Positions 1-7,959 of a stretch of DNA of 11,128 bases are shown here, piece by piece. The DNA comes from Rubritepida sp. (lineage in GTDB: Bacteria; Pseudomonadota; Alphaproteobacteria; Acetobacterales; Acetobacteraceae), in NCBI GenBank assembly GCA_014376425.1, contig JACMRO010000232.1:1-11128 (forward strand). The letters run 5' to 3'. Position 1 is the stretch's first letter; the number at the start of each line of letters is the position of its first letter. Under the pieces are notes generated by a model. It ran no database searches. It was given only the letters and a program-made list of their open reading frames with translations, and was not told the DNA's origin. A program made the position numbers and the translations under genes.

Positions 1-73
1 GCCTAGGACGCAACGCTTGGGCGATGGAAGGGCCGAGGTCGCCAGGTCACTGGATCAGCTGAGCACGGCCTGA

Positions 74-370
74 GCGTTCTCCCAGCATGTGGCCCACCCG
101 GTTTCGAGCTGGGCGACGATGCTTGAGGTTGCGGCCAAGACCGGCTGCACGGCGCATACGCTGAACGAGTGGGTGAAAAAGGCGGAGCATGACACCGGGC
201 GCCGCCCTGGCCGACGACGAAGATTGCCGTCCGGCTGAAGTCCATGGAGGGAGAGAACCGGGAAATGCGCCGGGCCAACAAGCTCCTGCGCAAACTGGGC
301 CTGACCGCCGGTTCGAGCGATGATCGCCTTCATCGACGAGGCGTACAACTCTTTCGAGTTGACTCCTTAG
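74..370 (+). pseudogene. IS3-family transposase remnant (orfA fragment plus start of orfB)
   Basis: This is the relic of a two-ORF IS3-type insertion sequence. In the frame opening after the stop at 71-73, residues read SSWATMLEVAAKTGCT then HTLNEWVKKAEHDTGRR, the helix-turn-helix part of IS3 OrfA, until a stop at 236-238. The reading continues one frame over from about 232 as RLKSMEGENREMRRANKLLRK, the OrfA coiled coil, so one frameshift splits it. At 320 a second frame begins MIAFIDE, the usual start of OrfB in this group, which normally overlaps the end of OrfA. Similarity ends at about 340 and the frame stops at 368-370. The OrfA N-terminus (1-73) is too decayed to read, and the DDE catalytic part of OrfB is absent. 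The element cannot transpose. Its subgroup (IS51-like) is a guess from the sequence style. Confidence 0.82.
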
Positions 371-387
371 ACCCATAAACATATCTT
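359..387 (+). promoter_or_regulatory. sigma70-like promoter of metE
   Basis: TTGACT at 359-364 and TATCTT at 382-387 are separated by 17 bases. Transcription would start near 394, within a few bases of the expected 5' end of the cobalamin riboswitch, which supports the placement. The -35 box lies inside the last codons of the IS3 orfB fragment frame. The -10 matches the consensus at four of six positions, so the call rests on spacing and position as much as on sequence. Confidence 0.55.
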
Positions 388-396
388 TATGAAGCG

Positions 397-616
397 TTGG
401 TCCCGTTCAAGCGGGTGAAAAGGGAATTCCGTTCGGGGCGTCGCTCCAAGTCGGAAGCTGCCCCAGCAACTGTCGGCGGAAAGCTGTTGGCCCATGCCCC
501 CATCCGGGGGCGCCACTGCGCAAGCGGGAAGGTGGGGCCGATGGCGATGGGCGCGAGCCCGGCACCCGCGAGCCAGGAGACCTGCCAGCGCCGTGCACCC
601 CGCAATCAGGGGGCGC
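397..616 (+). ncRNA. Cobalamin (B12) riboswitch, metE leader
   Basis: The 5' untranslated region carries the conserved blocks of the cobalamin riboswitch in order: GGTCCCGTTCAAGCGGGTGAAAA then GGGAA near 399-425, GAAGCTGCCCCAGCAACTGT near 456-475, CACTGCGCAAGCGGGAAGGTGGGG near 515-538, GATGG near 545, and the B12 box GCCAGGAGACCTGCC at 572-586. Directly after the box, GCGCC (588-592) can pair with GGCGC (612-616), capped by CCC/GGG (599-601 with 609-611), giving a hairpin that may be the expression platform. Adenosylcobalamin binding is known to switch off genes of this type. In front of metE it would shut down the B12-independent enzyme when B12 is available. The aptamer happens to contain no stop codon in the metE frame, so gene callers may run the CDS through it. 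Confidence 0.92.
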
Positions 617-666
617 GCCACCAATGCGGCCGGGCTGGAGGCACCGGGCGATGGAGACCAAACGCG

Positions 667-2982
667 ATGACAATCGCCGCCAATCTCGGCTATCCGCGTA
701 TCGGCCCGAAGCGCGAACTCAAGACCGCCCTCGAATCTTTCTGGTCGGGCCAAACCACCGAAGCCGAACTGCTATCGACCGCCGCTGCCTTGCGCGCCGG
801 AGCCCGTGCCATCCAGCAGGGTAGCGGGATCAACCATGTCCCCTCGGCCGACTTCGCCCTCTACGACCACGTACTCGAAACCGCCTGCGCCTTCGGCCTG
901 GTGCCTCCCGGCTATGGCTGGTCCGGTGATGCGCCGGTGTCGCTCGCCACCATGTTCGCTCTTGCCCGCGGCGCCCGCGGCAGCGAGGCAGCGCTTGCCG
1001 CAGGGGTTCCAGGCGACGCCCTGCCGCTCGAGATGACCAAGTGGTTCGACACCAACTACCACTACATGGTCCCTCGCCTTTCGGCCGCGATGCGACCGCG
1101 ACTGCTGGACAACCGCTGGGCCCGCGGCCTGCGCGAGGGTCTGCAGCACGGCACGCGCACACGGCCGGTGCTGCTCGGCCCCGTATCCTTGCTGCTGCTC
1201 TCCAAAACCGATGATGGCTCCAGGCCGCTCGACCTTCTGCCCGCGCTGCTGCCAGCCTATGCCGACGCCCTGCGCATCCTGGCCGAGGCCGGCGCCACCT
1301 GGGTGCAGGTGGACGAGCCCTGCCTGGCCACCGACCTGCCGGCCGGCGCCGACGACGCCTATCGCAGCGCTTTCCGTGCGTTGGCCGAGGCCGCGCCTGG
1401 ACTAAACCTGCTGTTGGCCACCTATTTCGAGGGGCTGCGCGACAACCTCGCCCTGGCTGCATCGTTGCCAGTCGCCGGGCTGCACGTGGATTTGGTGCGT
1501 GCACCCGGTCAGCTTGGGGCGGTGTTGGAGGCCCTGCCACGCGACCGTTGGCTTTCGCTCGGCGTCGTGGATGGGCGCAACGTCTGGCGTACCGATCTCC
1601 GTGGGGCGCTTTCGCGGATCCGCACGGCAGAGGCGGCGGGCTTCGGCAAGAAACTGATGGTCGCGCCCTCATGCTCGTTGCTGCACGTGCCCCACAGCCT
1701 GGCGATGGAAACCGGGCTGGACCCCGCGCTGAAGCGCCGTCTTGCCTTCGCGAACGAGAAACTGACCGAGATCGCCGCCCTGGCCCGCGCGTTGGATGAG
1801 GGCGAGAAACCCGTCGCCGCCCTGTTCGAGGAGAGCGATCGGGCTCTCGTTGAAATGCAGGCCGATATACGTCTCCACGATGCGGGCGTGGCCGCGCGGC
1901 TCGCCGCGGTGACGCCGGAGATGGAGCGCAGAGCAAGCGCCTACCCGACGCGGGCTGTGGCACAAACCGCGCGGCTCAAATTGCCGGAGCTGCCGGTCAC
2001 CTCAATCGGTTCCTGGCCGCAGACCGCCGAGGTGCGGAACGTGCGTGCGCGCCTAGCCCGCGGCGGGCTCGACCAGGCTGCCTACGACATGGAGATGGAG
2101 CGCCTGACCGCGGAGGCAGTGCGTTGGCAGGACGAGATCGGCGTGGACGTGCCCGTCCACGGCGAGTTCGAGCGCAATGACATGGTAAAGTATTTCGGCG
2201 AGCAGTTAGCGGGCTATGCCTTCACCAAGCATGGCTGGGTGCAGAGCTATGGCAGCCGCTGCGTCGCGCCGCCGATCATCTGGGCCGACGTCTCGCGCCC
2301 GGCGCCGATGACGGTGCGCTGGTCCGCCTATGCGCAGTCGCTGACCGAGAAGCCGATGAAGGGCATGCTGACCGGGCCGGTGACCATGCTGCAATGGTCC
2401 TTCGTGCGCGGCGACATCCCGCGCGAGACGGTCTGCCGTCAGATCGCCCTGGCCATGCGCGACGAGGTGGCGGACCTTGAGGCAGCAGGTATCCCGATCA
2501 TCCAGATCGATGAGCCCGCCTTTCGCGAAGGCCTGCCGCTGCGTCAATCGGACCGCGCCGAATACCTGCGCTGGGCGGTCGCCTGTTTTCGCCTCTCGGC
2601 CAGCCCTGTGCGCGACGAAACGCAGATCCATACCCACATGTGCTACAGCGAGTTCAACGACATCATCGAGAGCATCGCGGCGATGGATGCCGACGTGATC
2701 TCGATCGAAACCGCACGCAGCGACATGGATCTGCTGGAAGCCTTCGCGGTCTTCGACTACCCGAACGAGATCGGTCCAGGTGTGTGGGACATCCACTCGC
2801 CGCGCGTCCCATCCGCCGAGGAGATGGCACGCCTCGCGAACCGAGCGGCGCAGCGTATTCCGCGTCGCCGCCTCTGGCTCAACCCGGATTGCGGCTGCAA
2901 GACGCGTGGCTGGGCTGAGGTAAAACCGGCGATGGTGAACCTGGTCGCTGCCGCACGCTTGCTCCGCGCCGAAGCCGTATGA
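667..2982 (+). CDS. metE: Cobalamin-independent methionine synthase MetE
   Basis: MetE (5-methyltetrahydropteroyltriglutamate-homocysteine methyltransferase) makes methionine in the cytoplasm by moving the methyl group of methyl-tetrahydrofolate polyglutamate onto homocysteine. The protein is 771 residues; E. coli MetE has 753. The start at 667 gives the family N-terminus (MTIAANLGYPRIGPKRELK) and has GGAG at 653-656; an in-frame extension to 397 would translate the riboswitch. The N-terminal folate-domain repeat comes first. The catalytic C-terminal barrel opens around residue 442 (LPVTSIGSWPQT). All four zinc ligands are visible: His657 and Cys659 in THMCYSEF, Glu681 in ISIETARS, and Cys742 in NPDCGCKTRGW, matching E. 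coli His641, Cys643, Glu665 and Cys726 with a constant offset of 16. It is transcribed alone, behind a B12 riboswitch, so expression is expected only when cobalamin is scarce. The gene looks intact. Confidence 0.97.
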   Translation: MTIAANLGYPRIGPKRELKTALESFWSGQTTEAELLSTAAALRAGARAIQQGSGINHVPSADFALYDHVLETACAFGLVPPGYGWSGDAPVSLATMFALARGARGSEAALAAGVPGDALPLEMTKWFDTNYHYMVPRLSAAMRPRLLDNRWARGLREGLQHGTRTRPVLLGPVSLLLLSKTDDGSRPLDLLPALLPAYADALRILAEAGATWVQVDEPCLATDLPAGADDAYRSAFRALAEAAPGLNLLLATYFEGLRDNLALAASLPVAGLHVDLVRAPGQLGAVLEALPRDRWLSLGVVDGRNVWRTDLRGALSRIRTAEAAGFGKKLMVAPSCSLLHVPHSLAMETGLDPALKRRLAFANEKLTEIAALARALDEGEKPVAALFEESDRALVEMQADIRLHDAGVAARLAAVTPEMERRASAYPTRAVAQTARLKLPELPVTSIGSWPQTAEVRNVRARLARGGLDQAAYDMEMERLTAEAVRWQDEIGVDVPVHGEFERNDMVKYFGEQLAGYAFTKHGWVQSYGSRCVAPPIIWADVSRPAPMTVRWSAYAQSLTEKPMKGMLTGPVTMLQWSFVRGDIPRETVCRQIALAMRDEVADLEAAGIPIIQIDEPAFREGLPLRQSDRAEYLRWAVACFRLSASPVRDETQIHTHMCYSEFNDIIESIAAMDADVISIETARSDMDLLEAFAVFDYPNEIGPGVWDIHSPRVPSAEEMARLANRAAQRIPRRRLWLNPDCGCKTRGWAEVKPAMVNLVAAARLLRAEAV

Positions 2983-2988
2983 CGGTAG

Positions 2989-3016
2989 CCCGTGCCCCGT
3001 CGGAGCGGGGCACGGG
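2989..3016 (+). terminator. GC-rich hairpin after metE, possible terminator
   Basis: CCCGTGCCCC (2989-2998) and GGGGCACGGG (3007-3016) are perfect reverse complements, and G2999-C3006 extends the stem to 11 pairs around a six-base loop. It begins six bases after the metE stop codon, the usual place for a terminator. No run of T follows (AGCCAGACCC), so it may instead need Rho or serve to stabilise the 3' end of the transcript. Confidence 0.5.
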
Positions 3017-3124
3017 AGCCAGACCCTGCCTTCCGAAAGCGGGGTGACTGGCTGCAAATTGGGGCAGACAAAGAAAGCCCGCAGTCGTTTCCCAACGAGT
3101 CTTATCGTGACGTTTGGGGTTGTG

Positions 3125-3188
3125 ATGAAACCTGTGCGCGGATGGGTTTGGGCAGACCCTTGCGGCTAATGAGACCTGTGCGTGGATG
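3125..3188. repeat. 20-bp imperfect direct repeat, two copies
   Basis: ATGAAACCTGTGCGCGGATG at 3125-3144 recurs as ATGAGACCTGTGCGTGGATG at 3169-3188, with 18 of 20 bases identical and 24 bases between copies. It lies in the gene-free stretch between metE and the IS5-type remnant (2983-3216). Repeated motifs like this occur at the ends of some insertion sequences, for example the IS21 family, but no matching transposase gene is present, so the origin is unknown. Confidence 0.5.
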
Positions 3189-3216
3189 TTGCTTCCCACG
3201 GCGCGTCGCGGTCTGA

Positions 3217-3585
3217 TTCGCTGGCGATCATGATGCGGCGGAGTTGGAGGCCATTCTGACGAACGCTCCCGGCCCTACCTATGGCGACAGTGACTATCAG
3301 GGCAGCAGGACAGAGCGGAAATTCGCGCTCGCGGTGGCATTGCGCGCGTGGTGCACACCAGCACCTGGGGCGGGCCTGATGTTCTGGAGCGGCTGCAGGC
3401 GCACAACGCCGATGTCCGGCGCATCCGTTGTCGGATCGAAAAGGTGTTGCGCACCTGCAAGCGCCGCTACGGCTTGCGACGAATGTGCTGGCTGGGGCTG
3501 GCGAAGGCGGGATCGCGTAAGGCTGGCCGCGATGGCCTACGATCTTCGCCGGAGCCTCGGTCTACCAACGGCGACGGCGGCATGA
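3217..3585 (+). pseudogene. IS5-family (DDE) transposase remnant, C-terminal half
   Basis: This is a broken C-terminal half of an IS5-type DDE transposase in two alternating frames. From 3217 one frame reads AGDHDAAELEAIL then PTYGDSDYQGS, which resembles the YGD block carrying the second catalytic Asp. Around 3300 the reading moves to another frame: AEIRARGGIARVV, then VLERLQAHNADVRRIRCRIEK and RRYGLRRMCWLGLAKA, the block holding the catalytic Glu and the family's terminal YGLRR motif. Near 3500 it returns to the first frame for VRLAAMAYDLRRSLGL and stops at 3583-3585. Two frameshifts and the missing N-terminal half, with the first catalytic Asp, make it dead. No terminal inverted repeats could be assigned. 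It lies tail-to-tail with thiC, 67 bases away. Confidence 0.8.
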
Positions 3586-3652
3586 ACCACGCTCGGACTG
3601 TGTGCGCAGCCGCGACGGAAGAAATGCTGCTCGACCCACCTTGTCCTTCTGA

Positions 3653-5512
<1,860 letters not shown>

Positions 5513-5587
5513 GGATCGACCTTCACTGGACAGGCCCGAGCCATGCGAAGGCGGTGGGGGCAAACCCATAACAGGTCCGCAGCTTCC

Positions 5588-5668
5588 ATCCCTACGCCGG
5601 CATAACCCGGATCAGGTTCGAAGAGTTTGCGGCAGCACCGCATCTCAGCCCCTTAGCAGGACACCCCT
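5588..5668 (-). ncRNA. TPP riboswitch (THI element), thiC leader
   Basis: Read on the minus strand, the leader contains GGGGTGTCCTGC, then GGCTGAGATGCGG, then ACCTGATCCGGGTTATGCC and GGCGTAGGGA, the conserved order of the thiamine pyrophosphate riboswitch. About 75 bases separate it from the thiC start. In that stretch CCTTC (5551-5547) could pair with the GAAGG ribosome site (5524-5520), consistent with translational shut-off when ligand is bound. That pairing is inferred by eye only. Confidence 0.95.
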
Positions 5669-5678
5669 TGGTTTTACG

Positions 5679-5707
5679 ACTGTGTTCCGGTGGGGCCGCA
5701 ACGTCAA
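5679..5707 (-). promoter_or_regulatory. Possible thiC promoter
   Basis: On the minus strand TTGACG (5707-5702) and CACAGT (5684-5679) are 17 bases apart. Transcription would start near 5672, just ahead of the TPP riboswitch at 5668. The -35 is strong and the -10 weak (three of six), so position relative to the riboswitch is the main support. Confidence 0.38.
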
Positions 5708-5812
5708 TACGGGCTCTAGCCTGACTGACCGTTGCGGTTCGTGGTTTCACCGTTGGTGGCGACCCGATGTCGAGCCGGTTCGGCAACCATACCGGGTTGC
5801 GTCCAGACGGGT

Positions 5813-5849
5813 GGTGCGTGAGACGGGGCGCCACGCACCGGCCCTTTTT
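5813..5849 (+). repeat. Inverted repeat followed by a T run
   Basis: GGTGCGTG (5813-5820) and CACGCACC (5832-5839) are perfect complements around an 11-base loop. GGCCC and five T (5845-5849) follow. Read on the plus strand this resembles a weak intrinsic terminator, but the T run is displaced by five bases and no plus-strand gene leads into it. It may be a chance palindrome or a relic of a lost gene. Confidence 0.3.
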
Positions 5850-5939
5850 GCTGCGGCTCAGCAGCCGGTCATACCCAGTGCCGCCGGCCAGACCTACGGG
5901 GGGTCGCAAAACCGTCTGCCAAAAGGGGCAAATGCGTTT

Positions 5940-6622
5940 GGGATTAATGCCAGCGGCTTTAATCACCGACCGTCGCCCATTCGCGTGGGGCGATCGAGGT
6001 AATGCGGGCGGGTTCTGCGACGAGCGCATTCCATGCGGCGCAGCAGGCATCGACGATGGCCTTATAGGTTTCGTAGACCCTGTTGCTGACTTGGTTTTGG
6101 CGCAGGAACTGCCAGACGTTTTTCGCTGGGTCGAGTTCGGGCGAGTAGCGCGGCAGCGTCAGCAGGCGGCGCAGCAGGGTACCAACCGTCCGCTCGGCCA
6201 ACTTCACGTCGAAGCGGGCCTCGATCACCGTGGCGAGATCGGCCCGTCGTCAGCGCACCACGCGGTGCACGGCCGGGTCGGGGCCGGCCCGAACCAACTC
6301 GGCGACGACCGCCGCCTGCTCGGGCGACAGACGAGGCTGCGGGCCGACCGCGCCGCGCCGGTCCGACAGCCCCGCCAGGCCCTCGTCGTTGTAGCGATGC
6401 ACCCAGTCACGCAGTGTCTGCCGGTTCATGCCGCACGCGCGCGCCGCATCGGCCCGCGACGCGCCATCGAGCACCAGCGCGAGCGCCAGCATGCGACGCG
6501 CCGCATCGTCGTCCCGACTGGGGGCCGCCGCTCGCCGGAAACCAGCGGCGTTGTGGTCGTTGCGGGTGATCGTGATTGCCGCCATGTGCCCGAAGCCTCC
6601 ATTGCCGAAGGCACCGAATCAG
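5940..6622 (-). mobile_element. Dead IS630-family insertion sequence, likely extent
   Basis: The limits are set by candidate inverted ends. The plus strand at 5940-5957 (GGGATTAATGCCAGCGGC) resembles the minus strand at 6622-6604 (CTGATTCGGTGCCTTCGGC), sharing GATT, TGCC and CGGC with one gap. These bracket the transposase remnant, one base beyond its stop and about 20 bases before its start. The match is modest and no flanking TA duplication is clear, so the limits are tentative. The transposase homology itself is firm. Confidence 0.4.
5959..6585 (-). pseudogene. IS630-family transposase, nonsense codon and internal deletion
   Basis: One continuous frame of 208 codons, where about 340-360 are expected for this family. 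The N-terminus is well kept: MAAITITRNDHNAAGFRRAA, then ARRMLALALVLDGASRADAA, RQTLRDWVHRYNDEGLAGLSDR and LSPEQ, the helix-turn-helix region typical of IS630 proteins. At 6252-6250 an in-frame TGA stands where relatives have Trp (VVR-stop-RRADL). Reading continues in the same frame as VIEARFDVKLAERTVGTLLRRL, then jumps straight to LTLPRYSPELDPAKNVWQFLR. The middle of the DDE domain, with the two catalytic Asp residues, has been deleted without shifting the frame. The catalytic Glu of the family's NPxEN motif reads Lys (DPAKN). The C-terminal RVYETYKAIVDACCAAWNAL then ITSIAPREWA is typical. It is inactive three times over. Confidence 0.88.
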
Positions 6623-6639
6623 ATTCGCCGTGACCAAGA

Positions 6640-6657
6640 GACTCCCCTTCGGGAGTC
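6640..6657. repeat. Short perfect hairpin
   Basis: GACTCCC (6640-6646) and GGGAGTC (6651-6657) form a 7-bp stem with a four-base loop, CTTC. It lies between the IS630 relic and the truncated hydrolase. It could stop transcription arriving from the liv operon on the minus strand, but only a weak pyrimidine tail (TCTT) follows, so its role is open. Confidence 0.35.
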
Positions 6658-6741
6658 AGCTCTCGCCACAGGTGGTTTAACGCTTACGAAAACAAAAGTC
6701 CAAACTGGATTTTAGACCTAACTAAGAAACTATAGCGACAG

Positions 6742-6894
6742 TTAATCGCGGATGACTTCGCAGCTTTTCAGACGAAGGTCGCCCATGTTGAAGCTTTGAT
6801 GCGGCGGCTGGCTGAGGGTGTGCGCATGGGCCGCCGGCGCGATCAGCATGATACCAAGCCAGATCGCCGCCAGATGGCGTTGCCAGGTGATCAT
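6742..6894 (-). pseudogene. N-terminal remnant of secreted alpha/beta-hydrolase (homoserine acetyltransferase-like)
   Basis: A 50-codon minus-strand frame with a strong ribosome site (AAGGA six bases before ATG, on the pattern AAGGAAATGCGATG). Residues 1-24 form a signal peptide: a short polar start (MITWQRH), a hydrophobic core LAAIWLGIMLIAPA, and an AHA cleavage site at 22-24. The mature part begins HTLSQPPHQSFNMGDLRLKS then CEVIRD. This resembles the opening of secreted alpha/beta-fold hydrolases annotated as homoserine O-acetyltransferase-like, where GEVI-D is followed by about 300 more residues. Here a stop follows at once, and the sequence beyond (6741 down) is AT-rich and unrelated. 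It sits 75 bases after the amidohydrolase, in the same direction, so it was probably the last gene of that operon before truncation. The signal peptide and truncation are clear; the family name is from memory of homologues and is less certain. Confidence 0.55.
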
Positions 6895-6969
6895 CGCATT
6901 TCCTTCTTGCGAATTATTGTCGGGCTACACGGTCCCCCCGGGCTTGGCTTGCACGCAAGACCTGAGCTG

Positions 6970-7959
6970 TCAGGGGCTGAGGCGGAAAAATTCCGTTGCC
7001 GTGGCGCTGGTAATCTGCGCGGTCTCGGTCTCGGTCAATCCGGCCGCCTCGAGCATCGCGACAGGGTCGACATCGCCCATGTCAAAGGGGTAGTCGCTGC
7101 CCAGCATCACCCGCCCTGCGCCCACCAGCTCCACCAGCATGCGCAGCAGCTGTGGGTCGAACACTACAGTGTCGTACCACATCCGCCGCAGATAGGCCGA
7201 AGGCGGCTCGGCGGTCAGCCGCCGCACCTCGGGCCGGCGCTTCCAGGCATGGTCCAGCCGCCCGGTCAGGAAGGGGTAGAAGCCGCCACCATGGACGATC
7301 TTGATCCGCAAGCCCGGATGGCGATCCAGCACGCCGCCCAGGATGAGATGGTTGGCGGCGATCACCTCCTCCATCGGGTTGCCCACGGTGTTGACCATGA
7401 AGAAGGCGCCAAGCCGCTGCCCGTCCGAAAACCCCAACGGATGCAGCATCACCGCCGCATCGAGCTGCACAAGCCGCGCCCAGATCCGGTCCAGCGCCGG
7501 GTCCGACAGCCCCATGCCGCCGGCCCGGGTGTCGATCTGGAAGCCCTTCAGACCAAGCTCCTCCATGCCATGGGTCGCTGTGGCCAAAGCCAGATCGGGC
7601 GCGGTCATCGGCAGGGTGCCGATACCCGAGAAAGCCTTTGGGTTGGCCCGCACCATCGCCGCCACATGTTCGTTCTGCAGCCGGCTTAGCTGGTCCAGTA
7701 GGGGCGGCTCCGCCCAGTAATGCTGCTGCCCCGGCGCGGGTGCGATGACCTGATGGTCGATGCCCATCCGACCCATGTCTCCCAACCGCCATTCGGCCTG
7801 GGTGAAGGCGCGCAACAGCTCCGGAAACTGATCGTGATCGACCTCCCGGCTCTCGGCCGAGATGTCCCGTTGATAGGGGATGGCCGCAGGCTCCGGCCGC
7901 CCGGCGATGAGCGGGTTCACACCGGGGCAAATAGTATGCGTATGCGCGTCGATCGCCAT
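6970..7959 (-). CDS. Amidohydrolase-2 / ACMSD-type metal-dependent hydrolase or decarboxylase
   Basis: A 329-residue protein of the amidohydrolase-2 family, which includes ACMSD, gamma-resorcylate decarboxylase and related enzymes; these cleave C-C or C-N bonds on carboxylated rings or amides with one divalent metal. Metal ligands fit the ACMSD pattern: His6 and His8 in DAHTH at the N-terminus, His173 in VMLHPLGF, His223 in IKIVHGGGFYPF and Asp289 in MLGSDYPFD. Human-type ACMSD ligands fall at very similar positions. No signal peptide is present, so it acts in the cytoplasm. Its ATG shares one base with the livF stop (TGATG), so it is translationally coupled to the ABC importer and probably acts on the imported compound. 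Hydrolase versus decarboxylase activity, and the substrate, cannot be told from the sequence. Confidence 0.88.
   Translation of the reverse strand: MAIDAHTHTICPGVNPLIAGRPEPAAIPYQRDISAESREVDHDQFPELLRAFTQAEWRLGDMGRMGIDHQVIAPAPGQQHYWAEPPLLDQLSRLQNEHVAAMVRANPKAFSGIGTLPMTAPDLALATATHGMEELGLKGFQIDTRAGGMGLSDPALDRIWARLVQLDAAVMLHPLGFSDGQRLGAFFMVNTVGNPMEEVIAANHLILGGVLDRHPGLRIKIVHGGGFYPFLTGRLDHAWKRRPEVRRLTAEPPSAYLRRMWYDTVVFDPQLLRMLVELVGAGRVMLGSDYPFDMGDVDPVAMLEAAGLTETETAQITSATATEFFRLSP

Larger units (their letters stand above)
5670..5939. other. Gene-free stretch between thiC leader and IS630 relic
   Basis: Apart from the probable thiC promoter at its left end, I recognise no gene here on either strand. 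Open frames exist but read as low-complexity shadows. It contains one inverted repeat (5813-5839) listed separately. It could be remains of an older gene, but nothing identifiable is left. Confidence 0.5.

Noticed and set aside
397..666. N-terminal extension of metE to 397
   Set aside because: The stretch is the cobalamin riboswitch; its codons show no MetE homology and the family N-terminus begins exactly at 667.
830..1963. Long minus-strand frame (377 codons) opposite metE
   Set aside because: Arg/Pro-rich composition and full overlap with a certain gene mark it as a GC-rich shadow frame.
2206..3057. Minus-strand frame of 283 codons opposite the end of metE
   Set aside because: It mirrors the metE coding frame, has no recognisable domain, and crosses the metE terminal hairpin.
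3125..3188. CRISPR-like repeat-spacer unit
   Set aside because: Only two imperfect copies are present, with no third repeat, no leader and no cas genes nearby.
5513..5569. Upstream ATG for thiC at 5569
   Set aside because: It lacks a clear ribosome site and would add 19 Pro/Ser/Gly-rich residues, whereas the ATG at 5512 has GAAGG at proper spacing.
5767..6633. Plus-strand frame of 288 codons opposite the IS630 relic
   Set aside because: The IS630 transposase homology on the other strand explains this DNA; the plus frame has no family features.
6961..6974. Small palindrome at the amidohydrolase stop codon as an operon terminator
   Set aside because: The stem is only five pairs with no T run, and the strong ribosome site of the next gene follows.
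6796..7689. Plus-strand frame of 297 codons opposite the amidohydrolase and hydrolase stub
   Set aside because: It is His/Gln/Arg-rich and antisense to a clearly conserved enzyme, so it is a shadow.
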